Notes under the pieces: generated by a model
Database searches by the model: none
Told to the model about the DNA's origin: nothing
The model's input: only the letters and a program-made list of their open reading frames with translations
Shown: positions 1-11,640 of the stretch, piece after piece
How positions within the stretch are numbered: the first letter of the stretch is position 1
Layout: the number at the start of each line of letters is the position of its first letter
NCBI GenBank assembly: GCA_022559845.1
Contig: JAHNEJ010002062.1
Span: forward strand, 1-64,000
Direction of reading: 5' to 3'
Source: Amorphophallus konjac
Lineage: Eukaryota; Streptophyta; Magnoliopsida; Alismatales; Araceae
Length of the DNA: 64,000 bases
Translations under genes and position numbers: made by a program

Positions 1-520
1 CCAAATATGATACAGGTTGGACCACTCTGACTGAGTCCCGAGTCTAGTTCAGCTCCTATTTGTTTCTTGTTTTTCCCTCAAATTGACTCGGGCTGATTCG
101 TTATCATATCACATACTGGATTCTCCGTGATAGGTTCTGTACTGTCCAACAAGCCATTTATGAAATTGAATTCTAACTAAAAAAAAATCATCTTTTACAT
201 GGTAATTGATGCTATAAGACTTGTGGTCAACTTTAACATGGTAGGGGTATACAGCACAAGGCGGGGAATAGAGGCAACAGACACAACCCCAAGCCCACAA
301 AGGCCCAGAAGACTAGAACGACCAGTTAGTCATCTGAACCCCACCGAGAAGAACAGAATCCGCTCATCTTTATTTTATGTTTTGGCAACTACGGGGACAG
401 GTTAAAGCACCCCCACCCCAACCCCCTCTCTCTTTGTGTGGATTCACATCAGATGATTGGAGTGAATAATCATCTTAATTTCTAAAATCCAAGATTTTGA
501 ACACACAAGATATGAAACAT

Positions 521-551
<31 letters not shown>

Positions 552-1983
552 CAACAAATGACATTTTACGATGTTTTACGCCATTTTACAGGATGGCACT
601 AAATAATGCATGATTTAAATCCAGAGATTTTAAAGATTACCACACTTTACAACACATCAAATGACACTTTCACCTGTACTCTCAGATAAAGAATTTTGGT
701 CATCCACCTCAATCACTCAATCGAAAACCCGCACATGCAACCGAGCAGCATCGCACGCTTGTGTCTCGTCCGTGGTTATCCTGGATGGACGCCTGATGGC
801 GATGTCCATTTGTTCCATGCTCCTTTCACGGGGGACTTTGATGGCGGGCACAAGTGGAGAGATGAGACCCTCAAAACACAAAGTGGGACATGGGATTTCT
901 AACAAATGAACAGGATGTCGTAATTTGATAAATATTTTGACGTTGTTTGAGGATTGTGTCACACTGGTCGGATGCACGGTGATAGATTGATGGAATTTTC
1001 CTTTCCGTGATATAATGGATAGTTAGCAGTAGTGAGGAGTGACAACAAGATCATGCAAGTTTATCCTGTCCTTCCAAAAAATTAAGATTATGTTAAAGGA
1101 ATGATGGGTATGGATGCCCACTGCTTATTATCTAAATTTTAAACTTCATTTCGGTTTTTTAGACTTTTAACCACACTTTAGTCTTATGTTCCTTAATGAC
1201 CTTTTTAAATTAGCATTCCTAAATGCAACCTCAGTTTTGTAGCTGGTGACAGAAATTGAAATTAAAATTTTTTACTGTGGCCAGATTATCCCCATGTTGT
1301 TGTTAAAGATTAACATCATCAATTAAGAAAGAAGCCCTCCCCTCTAATCACCCTGCAGGCACCATTCTATTATCCCTCGGAAAAAAATAATAAGGATAAA
1401 AGGGAAGGTGAGGGTCCTAAAAGTCCAGGACAAAGTATGAGTGCTGATGATGGGATGTATAAATGACAGCACTTGGACTCCGATACAACACATTAACTGA
1501 GAAGACATAAACCGAGTCAAAAGCCAGTATCTTCATGATCAGGCTCCATTATCCACACACCCAGGTCACTACTTCATTAGATAGTTCTACGCAGCTGAAC
1601 TGCACTGATCATTTCCTCATCCAAAAAGAGACGTCAACTCAGGTGAACCAGATCATCACCAAAGAAGCATTACAGCACACAGAACATACAACCTGGGGCT
1701 GGGCCTTTTTACGGGGTTTCCAAGACACATAAAAGAAGCACAAATTGCTACTCAAAGGGAAGGGTATGGCATTAAACTGATAACCACATTGCTCTGCCTC
1801 TCCTAGCAGAGCCAAAATTTAGTCTCTGATCAGAGAGGCGGGTGCCAGTTAGCAGTCCGAGTCCCTGATAGAGGAAAAAGCAGTTGCCAAAGATCATTAC
1901 TCATGATGCATTAGAAGCCCTCTCTTCAGTCTGATCCTGACTTGTCGCTTTATCTGCATGCTGGTTTTCATTGCCCAGCAGTT
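1..1983. other. Gene-poor flank and probable 3' UTR of the bL28 gene
   Basis: No convincing coding region is visible. Short open frames at 199-405 and 661-977 overlap on both strands and match nothing I recognise. The part nearest 1983 should hold the 3' untranslated region of the minus-strand bL28 gene, since its stop codon is at 1984-1986. The rest is AT-rich intergenic DNA with one AT microsatellite. Confidence 0.5.
523..552. repeat. (AT)n microsatellite
   Basis: An uninterrupted AT dinucleotide run of about 30 bases. It lies in non-coding AT-rich sequence and is probably length-variable between individuals. Confidence 0.95.
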
Positions 1984-4545
1984 TTAAAGTCCCATTATGC
2001 TTTGGGTGAAATTTGTCCTGGCCAGTCTCCTAGCGGCTATCTTGGCAGTCTTGTACTCGTTGAATCCTGCCTCAATCTTCGCTTGTTCTTCAGGGGAGAA
2101 GAAGCACACTTCCATCTTTCCAAGCTCCTCATCCATCTTTTCAATTTTGGCCTTCCATAATAAGCCCATCTCAGTGTCCATCTTGTTATACGGTGTCTTC
2201 AGTAAATACTCATCAATCCCACCTGCTTTGTCAATGCACAGGAGAGCATGTCTGGTCACTTTGACACGAATGTGTCGATCAAGGATGTAGCTAAAGAGGC
2301 GCTTCTCCTGTACATTTGGTTTCCAAGAGCGTCTAGACCTGCAGCACAGACAAGTCATGATGTCAAGTTTCCAATTTTCCTCACTCTGTAATTGTGTTCT
2401 ATGAGAAATTGTAAAAGCACAAAGCCATCATTTCAAGACAGCAAAGAATCAGTGATTTCAGCATCTGAAAGTGGAGTTACTGAAAAGAAGGGCACCAAAC
2501 CACCGTGTCATTTGTCCACAAGAATGTAAAAGGATCAACATGAATAGACAACACCATGTCGCCGTAACTTTACAAAGAAAAAGAAAACCTTCATTCACAA
2601 ATATCTTCTCAAAAATCTGAGACATCTTTCTACAATTCATTCAAAGCAGCAAAAGAGGACACTAACAATCCATATAGTCATTAACTAAGGATCCATAAAA
2701 ATGGACCCCACACAGACCCCAAAAATTGAAAATATCGATATTCTATGTCACTGCTATAAAAGTTCACACCAAAAGAAAGAAAATTTACAGCTTGACTAAT
2801 AGCCTTTGCCCCAAAAAATCATGCAATAAAATTTCCCAAGTTTGTGCAATTCTCAAATGTGAAAAGAATCAGCTGTTCCTCTTCCTATACAACACCCAGT
2901 GGACATATGCATTTGATGTTAGGAGATTCACCTAAAAAATATAATCTAGTATGTTCAATTGCATATAAATTCACAATTCCAGCCCAACTATGGAGCAGAC
3001 TAAGCAGCAATACTGCAATCTACCTTAATATTTTATCTTGCTCCATGTATAATCTTCAGAAGGTACCTAAAGGTTTTTGATGTTGAAAAAGTGAAAAAAA
3101 TTCAATTTCGTAGAATCCCACATCACAGTGATATGTTTTTTTCTACTTCCATGTGGTAATTCTCCAATGCTCTGCTTTTGATTTTTTATTCAAACATTGA
3201 ACTTGATTTACTCACCCAGGATACACCGAACAAGTGCTATGCCTATGAAAGATCAACAAGAGATGGATGATGGATATTGCATCAAACATGAAAAGCACTT
3301 ACCTTTATTTGGAGGTTGAGAAAGAGAGGATGCCCAGGATCAGCTATTCCATTCAAAAATTTTAAATGAAAAATGCAATTATACTTCTATTATCAAAAAG
3401 AATCCATGATGATGGCAAGAACCTCACAGATTGACAGCACAAATTTGAAACAAGAGAAAGTAGAGGATGCCTTCTTGCATTATTCCGAAAATGGGAAACT
3501 TATCAGGGTGAGGATGCTAGTGATGTGAGTCTTCAGGTTCGACTTCCCAGAATCATCTGGCAATAGTGTTGTTCAAAATTGTCTTTCTTTTCTTCCCCAG
3601 AGTATTGAATTGCATCACCACCATATTCCAGGAAGTCAAATTTTTGCAAGAGAACCTTATTTTTCCTTTTTCTTAAAAGAAACTCAGTGGCAAAAAGATG
3701 CTACAGTGGAAAAAGGCAAGCAGAAATAGTCATGCCTTTAAACATGAATAGACACCATCTAGATTGGCCATCCCAGATTGGCAGATTGGATATTGGACCA
3801 TTGATCTATCACAAGCTAATTTAATTAAAATAATGAAACACTAGAAAACATAGATAAATCAATATAACTAGTCAAGATCCCAACTGGGATTATATATTAG
3901 TTAACCCAGTTAATGCAAATTCCAACATTGTCACCTTCCCAGGACTGCCACAAATGTCAAACATGGCGAAGTGCCTGGTGCTGAGTATTATGGATAAAAA
4001 AACAAAAAACAAATAGTAATAACCTCACTTAGAGTGTGGTCCACCTGCATTTGATTATTATCGTTCAATAGACTCTGAAGTTCCCGGCTATCTTTGTTAG
4101 GTTCATCTGCGGTTTAAGGAAAATCTTTCAAAATTGCGACACAAAGAAGGGGCATTTCTACAACATGAAGCATATAACAGATGCAGTGGACATGGAGTAC
4201 ATGTGCAACAAGTGCAGGGGATGTTCTTGTTCGAGTATTTTTTAGAGTGAAGTCATTTTGGGGTCGGAGTAGTCTTGGTCAATTTTCATGCCGCATGAAG
4301 ATCTATGTAGACAATGAATGCGACCGAGGGTGGACTTGTTTAGTAGTATACTTGTTGCCTCCGTCCTCGCTGACCTTGTTGCCGAACTGGATGTGCCGGC
4401 CGGCATAGATGCCGCGCTTGGCCCTCCCCATGATGAGCTTGCTGTCGGGAAGGCACTTGTTCATGGACTCCATCGCCTCCGGCGGCACCGAGTCCCCCAC
4501 GTTCTTCGCCATCTTCTTATACAACTGCTGCGACCTAAACGACAT
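1984..4545 (-). CDS. bL28-family ribosomal protein, probably mitochondrial, two exons
   Basis: This encodes a large-subunit ribosomal protein of the bL28 family, expected in the mitochondrial ribosome. Exon 1 is 4545-4352 and exon 2 is 2338-1984, separated by an intron of about 2.0 kb with a GT donor at 4351-4350 and an AG acceptor at 2340-2339. The coding length is 549 bases, 182 residues plus stop. The L28 core spans the junction: PDSKLIMGRAKRGIYAGRH and VSEDGGNK in exon 1, then RRSWKPNVQEKRLFSYILD in exon 2. After that come a segment around GGIDEYLLKTPYNKMDTEMG and a charged helical tail. I chose the ATG at 4545 because MSFRSQ matches the usual N-terminus of plant homologues as I recall them; an in-frame ATG at 4599 would add 18 residues. 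No lesion is seen. The family match is strong; the organelle assignment is inferred. Confidence 0.88.
2339..4351 (-). other. Intron of the bL28 gene
   Basis: AT-rich sequence between the two bL28 exons, with consensus GT and AG borders on the minus strand. I see no embedded coding region or clear transposon in it; the short open frames here have no recognisable content. Confidence 0.8.
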
Positions 4546-5262
4546 GGCGCTTTTTCCCGAGGAAAAGCCGCAGAAACCTACTCCCGCTGCACTCGGCAAT
4601 GTGTCTGGCGTCGACTCTGCAGATGTGGTTCTTCATCTGCTGCGGATTCACACACACAGAGAGCCGAGGGGTAGAAGAGAGACCTCCGGCGAGTGCGATG
4701 GTAGCGAAATATTTTTCCGGCGAGGGCGATTGATGCTCCCTTCAATGGCAAAGTGTCCAACGGCAACGGCGAAGTTTCCACCGGCGAGCAGGGTCCAGGA
4801 AGGGGGGAGGGGGTGCGGGGGTTAGTTGGCTTAGGGAGTTAGGGTTGCTTTGCTCCTCTAAACCGGCCCCGACGCCCGCGAGTTCCACTTGCCAACCATC
4901 TTGCAATGCATGCATGTAATTTTTTAATTTTTTTAAGTAGTTTTTTTGTGCAAGCTATTTATCTTCTGATTTATCGGACGGTTAGAAAAAATAAAAAACA
5001 CAGATAACCTTTTTTTCGACAGAAAAGAGATCGGACAGATGGGTAACTTATCGATCGATCAAAATTGGCCCATTAAGGCCATCAATTTTTTTGAATTTTG
5101 TAATTATTTAATTTAAGTTGAGATGGTAGGGATGAATAGTTTGCATAAAAAACTACCTAAAAGAAAATTCAATAAAAAACTTTTAAGTCTTGTTTGAAAT
5201 TTGAACAGGGACAGTGCATTCGATGGGGCGGGTGCGAATACACCATCTGCCACGGTTAGTCA
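4546..5262 (-). promoter_or_regulatory. 5' flank and probable promoter of the bL28 gene
   Basis: The first 330 bases upstream of the start codon are GC-rich, typical of a plant housekeeping promoter and 5' UTR. The sequence then turns AT-rich from about 4915. No single TATA box stands out, so the transcription start cannot be placed. The region ends at the hAT-type insertion. Confidence 0.45.
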
Positions 5263-5270
5263 CCTCCTCT

Positions 5271-6770
5271 TAGGGTTGTCAATGGGTCGGGCCCGGGCCG
5301 GGGGCCGGGCTTGGCCCGGCCCGGGCCCGACTTATCAAGATTAAGGCCAGTGGCGGAGCCAGAAATATTTGAAAGGGGGGACAAAATATAATTAATATAA
5401 TAAAAATTATTACATTTTACAAGTGAGTTGTCCACGATAGATCTTCATATTTTGAAAGCGTTATATTATTGTCTATTGTCAATACTCTCGAATGACTCCT
5501 TCTCAATATATGTCATAAAATTATCATTCATCCATTGATCACCACAAAAATTACTTCAGCTTCAAAATCATGTGCAGTGTTTCCGACGAGTGGGAGCTGA
5601 CTTTGTATTATGTACTCGAGATAATGAATCACAAATAGGAATAACTGATAGGGAGAACCAGGTTAAGCTACCGAGACATGCAAAATCTCCGTGATTGAAA
5701 ATAAAAGAAACAAGAATTAAAAAAAAGATAAAATCAGAGTCCTGAATAAAATCTTTCCCAGGTAAAATCACATGATAAAGTCCTACGATTCCAGCAAAAG
5801 TCACCAAATAGATAACAGAACTGAACAAGGGAGAAAACTCACCGTATTGACATAGAAACTCGTTAGAGTGGAGTGAGGTGGGGGGGGGGGGGGAGACGTG
5901 CAGATCGGAGAGACCTTTTACAAGCCTGTAAATCAACCCTGTGCACAGCCCGGTAGCCTTTTTTTATTTATGCTCAACCATCAAAAAATAACCCTACATA
6001 ACTACAGACAAAGTTTCTCAGCCGACAGCTGCAATACCTTTTTACAGTTCTACTGTGTTACTTTTATCCTCTTTACCTCTTTTAGGTTTCTATCTTACAA
6101 AAAAAAATCTCCATCGTCGATTTACGGTTAAACAACCAACCAATGAATGTGGGTGAGAAATATCCACCATCAGTAGATATTTTAACTTAATCGTAAAACC
6201 TAGATATCCACCATCTAATAGGCTCAAAAAACTCAACAGGGGTGGAGGGCAAATACAAAGAGAGAGAGAGAGCAAAAGAAAGAGAGAGACGAATTTACCA
6301 AGTCAAGGGGAGGCAATTGCCCCCTCTGGCTCCGCCACTGATTAAGGCCCGAGCCCGGCCCGGGCCTAACTTATGTCGAGACGGGCCGGGCCAGGCTTGA
6401 CTTATGTCGGGCCGGGCCGGGCCCGACATTATTCAAAAAATACAAAGCCCGACTAAAATCCGACCCGACAACTTAAATAAAAAATTAAAATTAATAAATA
6501 ATAATATATTTAATAATATAAAATTTATAATGTCACTAAATTAGTTATAATTTTAATATTAATTATATAATTTATATAAAAAGAGAGTTTTAAAATTTTA
6601 ATTAAATAAAATAACATAATCTTAACTAAATAATTTTTGGTCTAGTCGGGCCGGACTTTTAGACCCGACTAAAAACTCGCGGACCGAAAAAGACTTTACG
6701 ACCCGACCCGAAATCGGGCCAGACCCGGGGGCCTGTCGGGCTGGCCAGACCCGGAACAGTGACAGCCCTA
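5271..6770. mobile_element. Outer hAT-type non-autonomous element with 8-bp TSD
   Basis: The ends are imperfect inverted repeats starting TAGGGTTGTCA (left) and TAGGGCTGTCA (right, complement). They run into GC-rich GGGCCGGGC stretches. The element is flanked by a perfect 8-bp duplication, CCTCCTCT, at 5263-5270 and 6771-6778. Eight-base duplications with TAGGG-type ends are characteristic of hAT transposons. No transposase is present, so it is a non-autonomous copy. About 1 kb of its length belongs to a second element nested inside, so its own length is roughly 500 bp. Confidence 0.85.
5348..6340. mobile_element. Inner hAT-like element nested in the outer one
   Basis: Perfect 16-bp terminal inverted repeats, CAGTGGCGGAGCCAGA and its complement, bound a 993-bp element. 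An exact 8-bp duplication, ATTAAGGC, flanks it at 5340-5347 and 6341-6348. The interior has no coding region with recognisable transposase motifs and contains a run of 13 or more G near 5880-5893. The 8-bp duplication points to hAT-type integration. It inserted after the outer element, because it splits that element's GC-rich arm. Confidence 0.87.
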
Positions 6771-6778
6771 CCTCCTCT

Positions 6779-6987
6779 GTATTTTGCACACAATGAGACC
6801 CACATTTCTTTCTCATCAGATAAGTATTCCCACTTATCCTATTCCGATTTCAAACAGGGTCTTATTAGGGAGTTGCCCAAGCGGAAGATGCAGCAACCTG
6901 CTGGATGCTGCCTACTGGACCAGGTGGGCCTAGCATTAGCAACCTGGGCTCTATTTAAACTGGGCCAATCCAGCTGGACCTCTGGTC
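6779..6987. other. Short spacer, nothing recognised
   Basis: Sequence between the hAT-type element and the LINE-like fragment. It resumes from the right-hand target duplication. I see no gene or repeat in it. Confidence 0.4.
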
Positions 6988-7330
6988 TCAGCTTCTGTTT
7001 ACTTTTTTATCAATATTAACGGATGGTACCCTTTTTTTTTTCACCCGCCCACCCTCTTTTGTTGGATGGTGGGGGTTGCTGAATTCACTCAAGTACCTAT
7101 AAGCAGATATCATGGAGAAATTCCCGTGTTCAGTAAGCCTCCAAATAAGCTGATCACCAAGGCGGGTCGGTTCTACTAGGGCGAGCAATTTTCCATAATG
7201 AGCTTGGTTGATCTGCAGGGAAGAAACGATTATTAAGCAAATCCATGTCCCATGACTGGTATCTTTTATAACATCAGAGACCAAACTCGGGTCATTCAAA
7301 TTCCGGATAGGCTAACGTGGATGATAAGAA

Positions 7331-7399
<69 letters not shown>
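7331..7399. repeat. (TG)n-(TA)n compound microsatellite
   Basis: A TG run followed by about 28 TA units. A shorter TA run (7527-7552) recurs after the neighbouring 125-bp duplicated unit, so each copy of that unit follows a TA tract. Confidence 0.95.
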
Positions 7400-7401
<2 letters not shown>

Positions 7402-7680
7402 AGATTTTCTGACCAGATGTGCACGAGTGCTTCTGCCACCCTGTATAGAGTTAGAAGTGCTGTTCATGAGATGGTGCCTGATGGCGTCCGAGCATCTTCG
7501 AGGCTTGGATGCTGTCTAAAAGGTTTTATATATATATATATATATATATATACAGATTTTCTGACCAGATGTGCATGAGTGCTTCTGCCACCCTGTATAG
7601 AGTTAAAAGTGCTGTTCATGAGATGGTGCCTGATGGCGTCCGAGTATCTTCGAGGCTTGGATGCTGTCCAAAAGGAGTTC
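7398..7680. repeat. Tandem duplication of an approximately 125-bp unit separated by (TA)n
   Basis: The unit starting CAGATTTTCTGACCAGATGT occurs at about 7400-7524 and again at about 7553-7678, with only a few substitutions. Each copy is preceded by a TA microsatellite. The arrangement suggests unequal crossing-over or slippage primed by the TA tracts inside the LINE fragment. Confidence 0.9.
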
Positions 7681-7830
7681 CCCCATCCAAACAGTTTGAT
7701 GCCACGACAATGACCCATGTTGAGAATTAATGTCGATCTCCAGGGAAAGCATCACAATTGCAGCGGTGTTGCAAGTCTCTACATCACCAATTCCAAGTCC
7801 TCCAAGAGGAGGGTGTTGTTCGATTTTATT

Positions 7831-8270
7831 TAAGTATTTATATTTTAAAATTTATAATACTAATATATGAAATTTGGTATTAAAGGGATGCAGACGTACG
7901 ATAGAGGGGAGGAGTGGGAAAAGGAGAGGACTCTTGAAAGCTTACTCTCAAAACCTGAATCAGAACATCTTTAATATAAAATTTGGACCTACATTTATTT
8001 CTTTAAATATCTAAAATCGAAATAATTAATTACCATTCCATCACATCCCACTCAAAGATGGTCTCACTTCCATTGGATCCACAAATTCTGGAGAAGAAAC
8101 TTGCATGGTGCAGGCAAGGAGCCCCCATGCAGCACAAAGATATGTGATCAAATGAGCGGCACAGGGAGGTACATGAACAAACTAATACGACCTGAACAAA
8201 ATGAGCAAATTTGTTAGAGCTCCAGGGATGCCCACCTTTCATCAGGCAAGGGCAGGCCGACCGGCTAGCT
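7831..8270. other. AT-rich 3' flank of the GMC pseudogene
   Basis: Non-coding sequence downstream of the GMC stop codon on the minus strand; it may hold the former 3' UTR. No other gene is recognised. Confidence 0.4.
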
Positions 8271-8529
8271 TCAGTAACCATGCGCCAGTGCCGGAGCCGG
8301 TGCTGCAGGGGACCAGGCGCCGATCCCGCCGCTCTTCCTCTTCCTCTCCAGGATCATCTTCTGCCCTGCGTACCCGCCCAGCATCATGTAGGTGGCCTGC
8401 AGGTGAGTCCCAGGTGACGCTGACATCACAAAGCCATTCACCACCCGAAGAGACACAACACCGAACACCTTGAAGTTGCGGTTCGCCGCCTGCCTTGCCA
8501 GGCACCCCATGTGGCAGTGCCAGATATTG
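8271..8529 (-). pseudogene. GMC oxidoreductase (HOTHEAD/mandelonitrile-lyase-like), C-terminal piece
   Basis: The minus strand encodes the C-terminal end of a plant GMC oxidoreductase: IWHCHMGCLARQ, then a VFGVVSLRVVNG segment, then SASPGTHLQATYMMLGGYAG, followed by a stop. In the family this part carries the catalytic His-containing segment (typically WHYHGGC; here WHCHMGC) and the FAD-proximal SPGTNPQAT motif (here SPGTHLQAT). It continues directly from the piece at 14927-15668. The two are parted by a Ty3-type retrotransposon (8530-14926), and the frame would be kept if the element and one ATTG copy are removed. It was part of a host gene, not of the transposon. Confidence 0.85.
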
Positions 8530-8779
8530 TAGAACGGCGCTTCCAGTAGACCAGGGGAAGGGCCTCCAGATCCTCCTGGTCCAGTACTTCAGGCTTGAGC
8601 TCCAGACTACTAACTCCTTCAGAATGCAGCGAGCAAGATAGGAAGAACACGAAGAACAGCTACCAGCTACAGTCTAATGAACAGGAAATAATAGAACCTG
8701 TCAAGAAAGCTAACAATATTCCACAGATTTGGGTTTGAAGGATGATGACATATCATTCCAACCCATTTATACTACTCGC

Positions 8780-9806
8780 AGCTTAGTTTGTTATTTTCCT
8801 GTTCAGTGAAAGTGCAGTCCATGTTTGGTCTAATTTCAGGTCTGTGGGGCTGCATCTTGAAGGTAATTCAGTAAAGGAATTCATTTTGCATGCTGTTAGC
8901 AGTATTCATTCAAAATCAGCATATGGTTTCTTATTGCTTGCTGTCATCGGATATGGCCTGTGGGATCTATGGAGAGCTAGAAATGAAGCTAAGGTAAATC
9001 CATATCAAAGCATTGTCTTCTACACTACATTATTTCCCAAGTGAGGAAGACTTGTGTTGCAGCAAATTTAAAGGAATCTGATAGCACCAAAAGGATTGTG
9101 TTGGAGAAGTTTGGCATTGCTATTCAGTCTTCAGGTTGTCCTAAAATGAAGATCATTAAGTGGATTTGCCCACCTTGGCCCTTCCTCAAACTAAACTCTG
9201 ATGGTGCTTGCAAAATTAATAGGGACTCAGGAGGAGGTGGTGTCATTAGAGATTTTAAAGGAGATGTTCTTGTAGCTTATTCTCACTTCTATGGCCAGTC
9301 TAATAGTCTTATAGCAGAAGCCCGGGCTTTACTTGACGGCATCAAGTATCTTCATACAGTTAGTGCAAGTCCAACACATATTGAATGTGACTCTCACATT
9401 CTTGTTCGGATCATTAAAAAAGAAATTCAGTGCCCATGGTCTATTCTTTCCTATGTCAGGGACATCTGGAGTTTAATCTCACAGTCTGACAATATTGACC
9501 ACATCTACAGAGAAGGAAATAAAGTTGTGGATTCCTTAGCTTCTTTAGCTTGCACCTCAAAATGTAATGTTTTTTTTCTTACAATGAGCTACCTTCAATC
9601 ATAAAAGGTGCGGCTCGTTTAGATAAGCTGGGTTTGCCCAGCATTCGACTGATGTAACTGAATTTATGTTTCTTTATTAATAATATTTACCTCCTAGTGT
9701 TTTGATGGTGGAGTGGCTATTCTCTTTACCTCTGGTAAAGGGTGCACTCTCCCAGCAAACATTAGGTACGGTTTTTTAGAAAAAGAAAAAAAAGCTTAGT
9801 TTGTTA
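8780..9806 (+). mobile_element. 5'-truncated LINE with 14-bp TSD, nested in the LTR
   Basis: The LINE body is 8794-9792. An exact 14-bp duplication, AGCTTAGTTTGTTA, lies at 8780-8793 and 9793-9806. The 3' end has the family tail (GGTGGAGTGGCT, TCTTTACCTCTGGTAAA) and an A-rich end with one G interruption. It contains only the RNase H end of ORF2, so it is strongly 5'-truncated, as expected for target-primed reverse transcription. The same tail ends the longer LINE at 51478, so both belong to one family. Confidence 0.93.
8844..9604 (+). pseudogene. LINE ORF2 C-terminus, RNase H domain (RVT_3 type)
   Basis: The plus strand encodes an RNase H-like domain: LNSDGACKINRDSGGGGVIRD carries the first catalytic Asp, EARALLDGIKY the Glu, ECDSHILV the second Asp, and HIYREGNKVVDSLASLA the last His/Asp segment. 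The frame changes near 9040, where the two open frames overlap, so the protein is broken. It is a shortened homologue of the domain at 50592-51347. RNase H of this type degrades the RNA strand of RNA-DNA hybrids in LINE replication. Confidence 0.88.
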
Positions 9807-10030
9807 CAGAGTACTAGTGAGGATAGCGTCACATCTCCTACGACGAATTCCTCCACACGAATGTTAAAATTATAAAGAAATGCAAAACTAATAGTAACAA
9901 ACCCAACTAAAAGAAACTGCCAACGACTTTAACCGTTGTCGACAGCTGGCTCGACCGCTGCCAACTGCCGGCTCACAACTGTTGAGCCAGCACAAGCGTC
10001 TCCCAGCCTTTGAACTGGAGCTCCGCTACA

Positions 10031-10050
10031 ATTCCTCCCCCCGTTTGAAA
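10031..10050 (-). promoter_or_regulatory. Polypurine tract of the Ty3-type element
   Basis: On the minus strand the bases just before the 3' LTR read AACGGGGGGAGGAAT and then the LTR begins TGTAGCGG. A purine run in this position primes plus-strand DNA synthesis. Confidence 0.75.
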
Positions 10051-11640
10051 AGACCTTGTCCCCAAGGTCAAAGAAGGGGTAAGAGGCTTTAAAATGCTCA
10101 TAGTCCTCCCATGTTGCTTCAGCAGAAGATTGGTCATGCCACTGTATAAGTAGTTGGGTTGCCGCTCGGTTGTCACGCTTAATTAGCCTTCAGCCCAAAA
10201 GTTGTGCAGGCTGCTTAATGATACACGGTAAGTGATCAGGGAGCGGTAATGCTGGTTCAGAAGGGCTTCCCAACTTGGGCTTTAGCTGAGACAGATGGAA
10301 GACTAGATGGATTTTTGAAATTGAAGGTAATAACAAATGGTAGGCAACAGCTCCAGTTCGTTTCTGAATTTGATATGGGTCATAATACCTTGCGCTCAGC
10401 TTGTTGTTGTCTCTTATAACCGCTGACTGCTGCTGGTGGGGCTGCAGTTTTAAGTACACCCAGGCCCCCACTCTATATTCTCTGTCAGTCCGACGCCTAT
10501 CAGCCAGGCGTTTCATACGGTGTTGAGCCTTCAGAAGATTTCCTTTAATTCCTTGAGAATTTGATCACGCTTCAGAAGTGTATCCCCCACTTCCTGCATC
10601 TGTGTCGTACCCAGTACATAAGATAGCAAGGTTGGTGGAGGAACACCATAAACTGCCTCGAAGGGGGTAATAGCTGTGGATGAATGAACAGATGTGTTAT
10701 CCCAGTACTCTACCTATGGAAGCCACTGTAACCACTGGGTCTGTTCCTGGAAGCAAGAACATCTGAGATAGGTCTCCAAGCACTTATTCAATGATTCTGC
10801 TTGCCCATCCGTTTGGGAATGGTAGGCAGTCCTCATGTAATTTGACCCCTTGTAGCTTAAAATTTTCTTACCAGAATTTGCTTGGAAACACAACATCCCT
10901 ATCAGATATAATAGCTTGAGATAAGCCATGTAATCTCACTATATTGTTGACGAATGCTTGTGCTACTGTCACTGCAGTACAGGGATGTCTAAGAGCAATA
11001 AAATGAGCATATTTGGACAGCCTATCAATAACTACCAAAATGGTGGATTTGTGCTGTGAAGGTCGTAAAGCATCAATAAAATCCATGTGTATATGAGTCC
11101 ATATGCGCTCAGGGATTGGCAGTGGCTGCAAAAGACCAGCTGGATACTGTTGAATGTGTTTATTTCTGACAGACATCACATTCTCATATAAAATTGCTGA
11201 CAGTAATATGCATAGCCGGCCAATAAAAAGACCACCTTAACTTGTACAGGGTCTTATGATACCTTGAATGGCATCCCTTAGAAGTAGAATGATGTTATGG
11301 GTGTGACTTGTATAGAAAATTTTTCCCTTGGTAATAGACTCCTTTGACAGAATACTCTGCTGGATCTAATGTCCCTACATTCCACTGTTCCATCAGTGCT
11401 TTGAAGGTGTCATCAACGTTATAAAAAGCCTGGATATCCTGTACCCAAGTTGGTATTAGCACGGACATGGCATGATAAGCAAGTGCATGCTGATCATCAT
11501 AGATCCTGAACAAGGCATCAACGGCCTTATTATGATGCCCAGACTTATACTCCAGGCTGAAATAATAACCCAACAATTTTACTAACCAACGCTGCTGCAC
11601 AGGTGTATGAACTTGTTGATTTAACAAGCATCTAAGGATC
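10051..11640 (-). pseudogene. Ty3-type integrase with chromodomain-like tail, broken
   Basis: Minus-strand pieces follow the order of a Ty3 integrase. 11627-11295 holds the end of RNase H and the linker. 11179-10868 holds the catalytic core with HMDFIDAL (first Asp) and ISDRD (second Asp). 10929-10714 holds the end of the core with [11 protein letters not shown] (catalytic Glu). 10516-10190 holds the C-terminal DNA-binding part (YRVGAWVYLKL, HLVFHLSQLKP). 10180-10050 reads as a chromodomain-like end. At least three frame breaks or stops separate these pieces, so no functional integrase is made. The chromodomain call is weaker than the core. Confidence 0.82.

Larger units (their letters stand above)
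6988..7830 (-). pseudogene. Decayed LINE ORF2 fragment (C-terminal, zf-RVT-like region)
   Basis: Reading the minus strand, 7299-6988 encodes DQLIWRLTEHGNFSMISAYR. This resembles the segment after the reverse transcriptase in plant L1-type LINEs (zf-RVT region, pattern W-x-G-x-F-S-x-x-S-A-Y). Upstream on that strand, the 7400-7700 block may be the preceding part of the same ORF, but it is duplicated and split by AT repeats. Stops and frame changes show it is dead. The LINE assignment rests on this motif only. Confidence 0.5.
8530..10030 (-). repeat. Left (3') LTR of the Ty3-type element, split by a LINE
   Basis: The LTR consists of 8530-8793 plus 9807-10030, about 490 bases. It matches 14428-14926 block by block, for example GGCGCTTCCAGTAGACCAG at one end and TTTGAACTGGAGCT near the other. 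A TATA-like box (complement of TTTATACTAC) lies near 8765-8776. The insertion of a 1-kb LINE with its target duplication separates the two blocks. Confidence 0.9.

Noticed and set aside
661..977. A small host gene on either strand
   Set aside because: Overlapping frames on both strands, no family resemblance, and no splice or start context that favours one.
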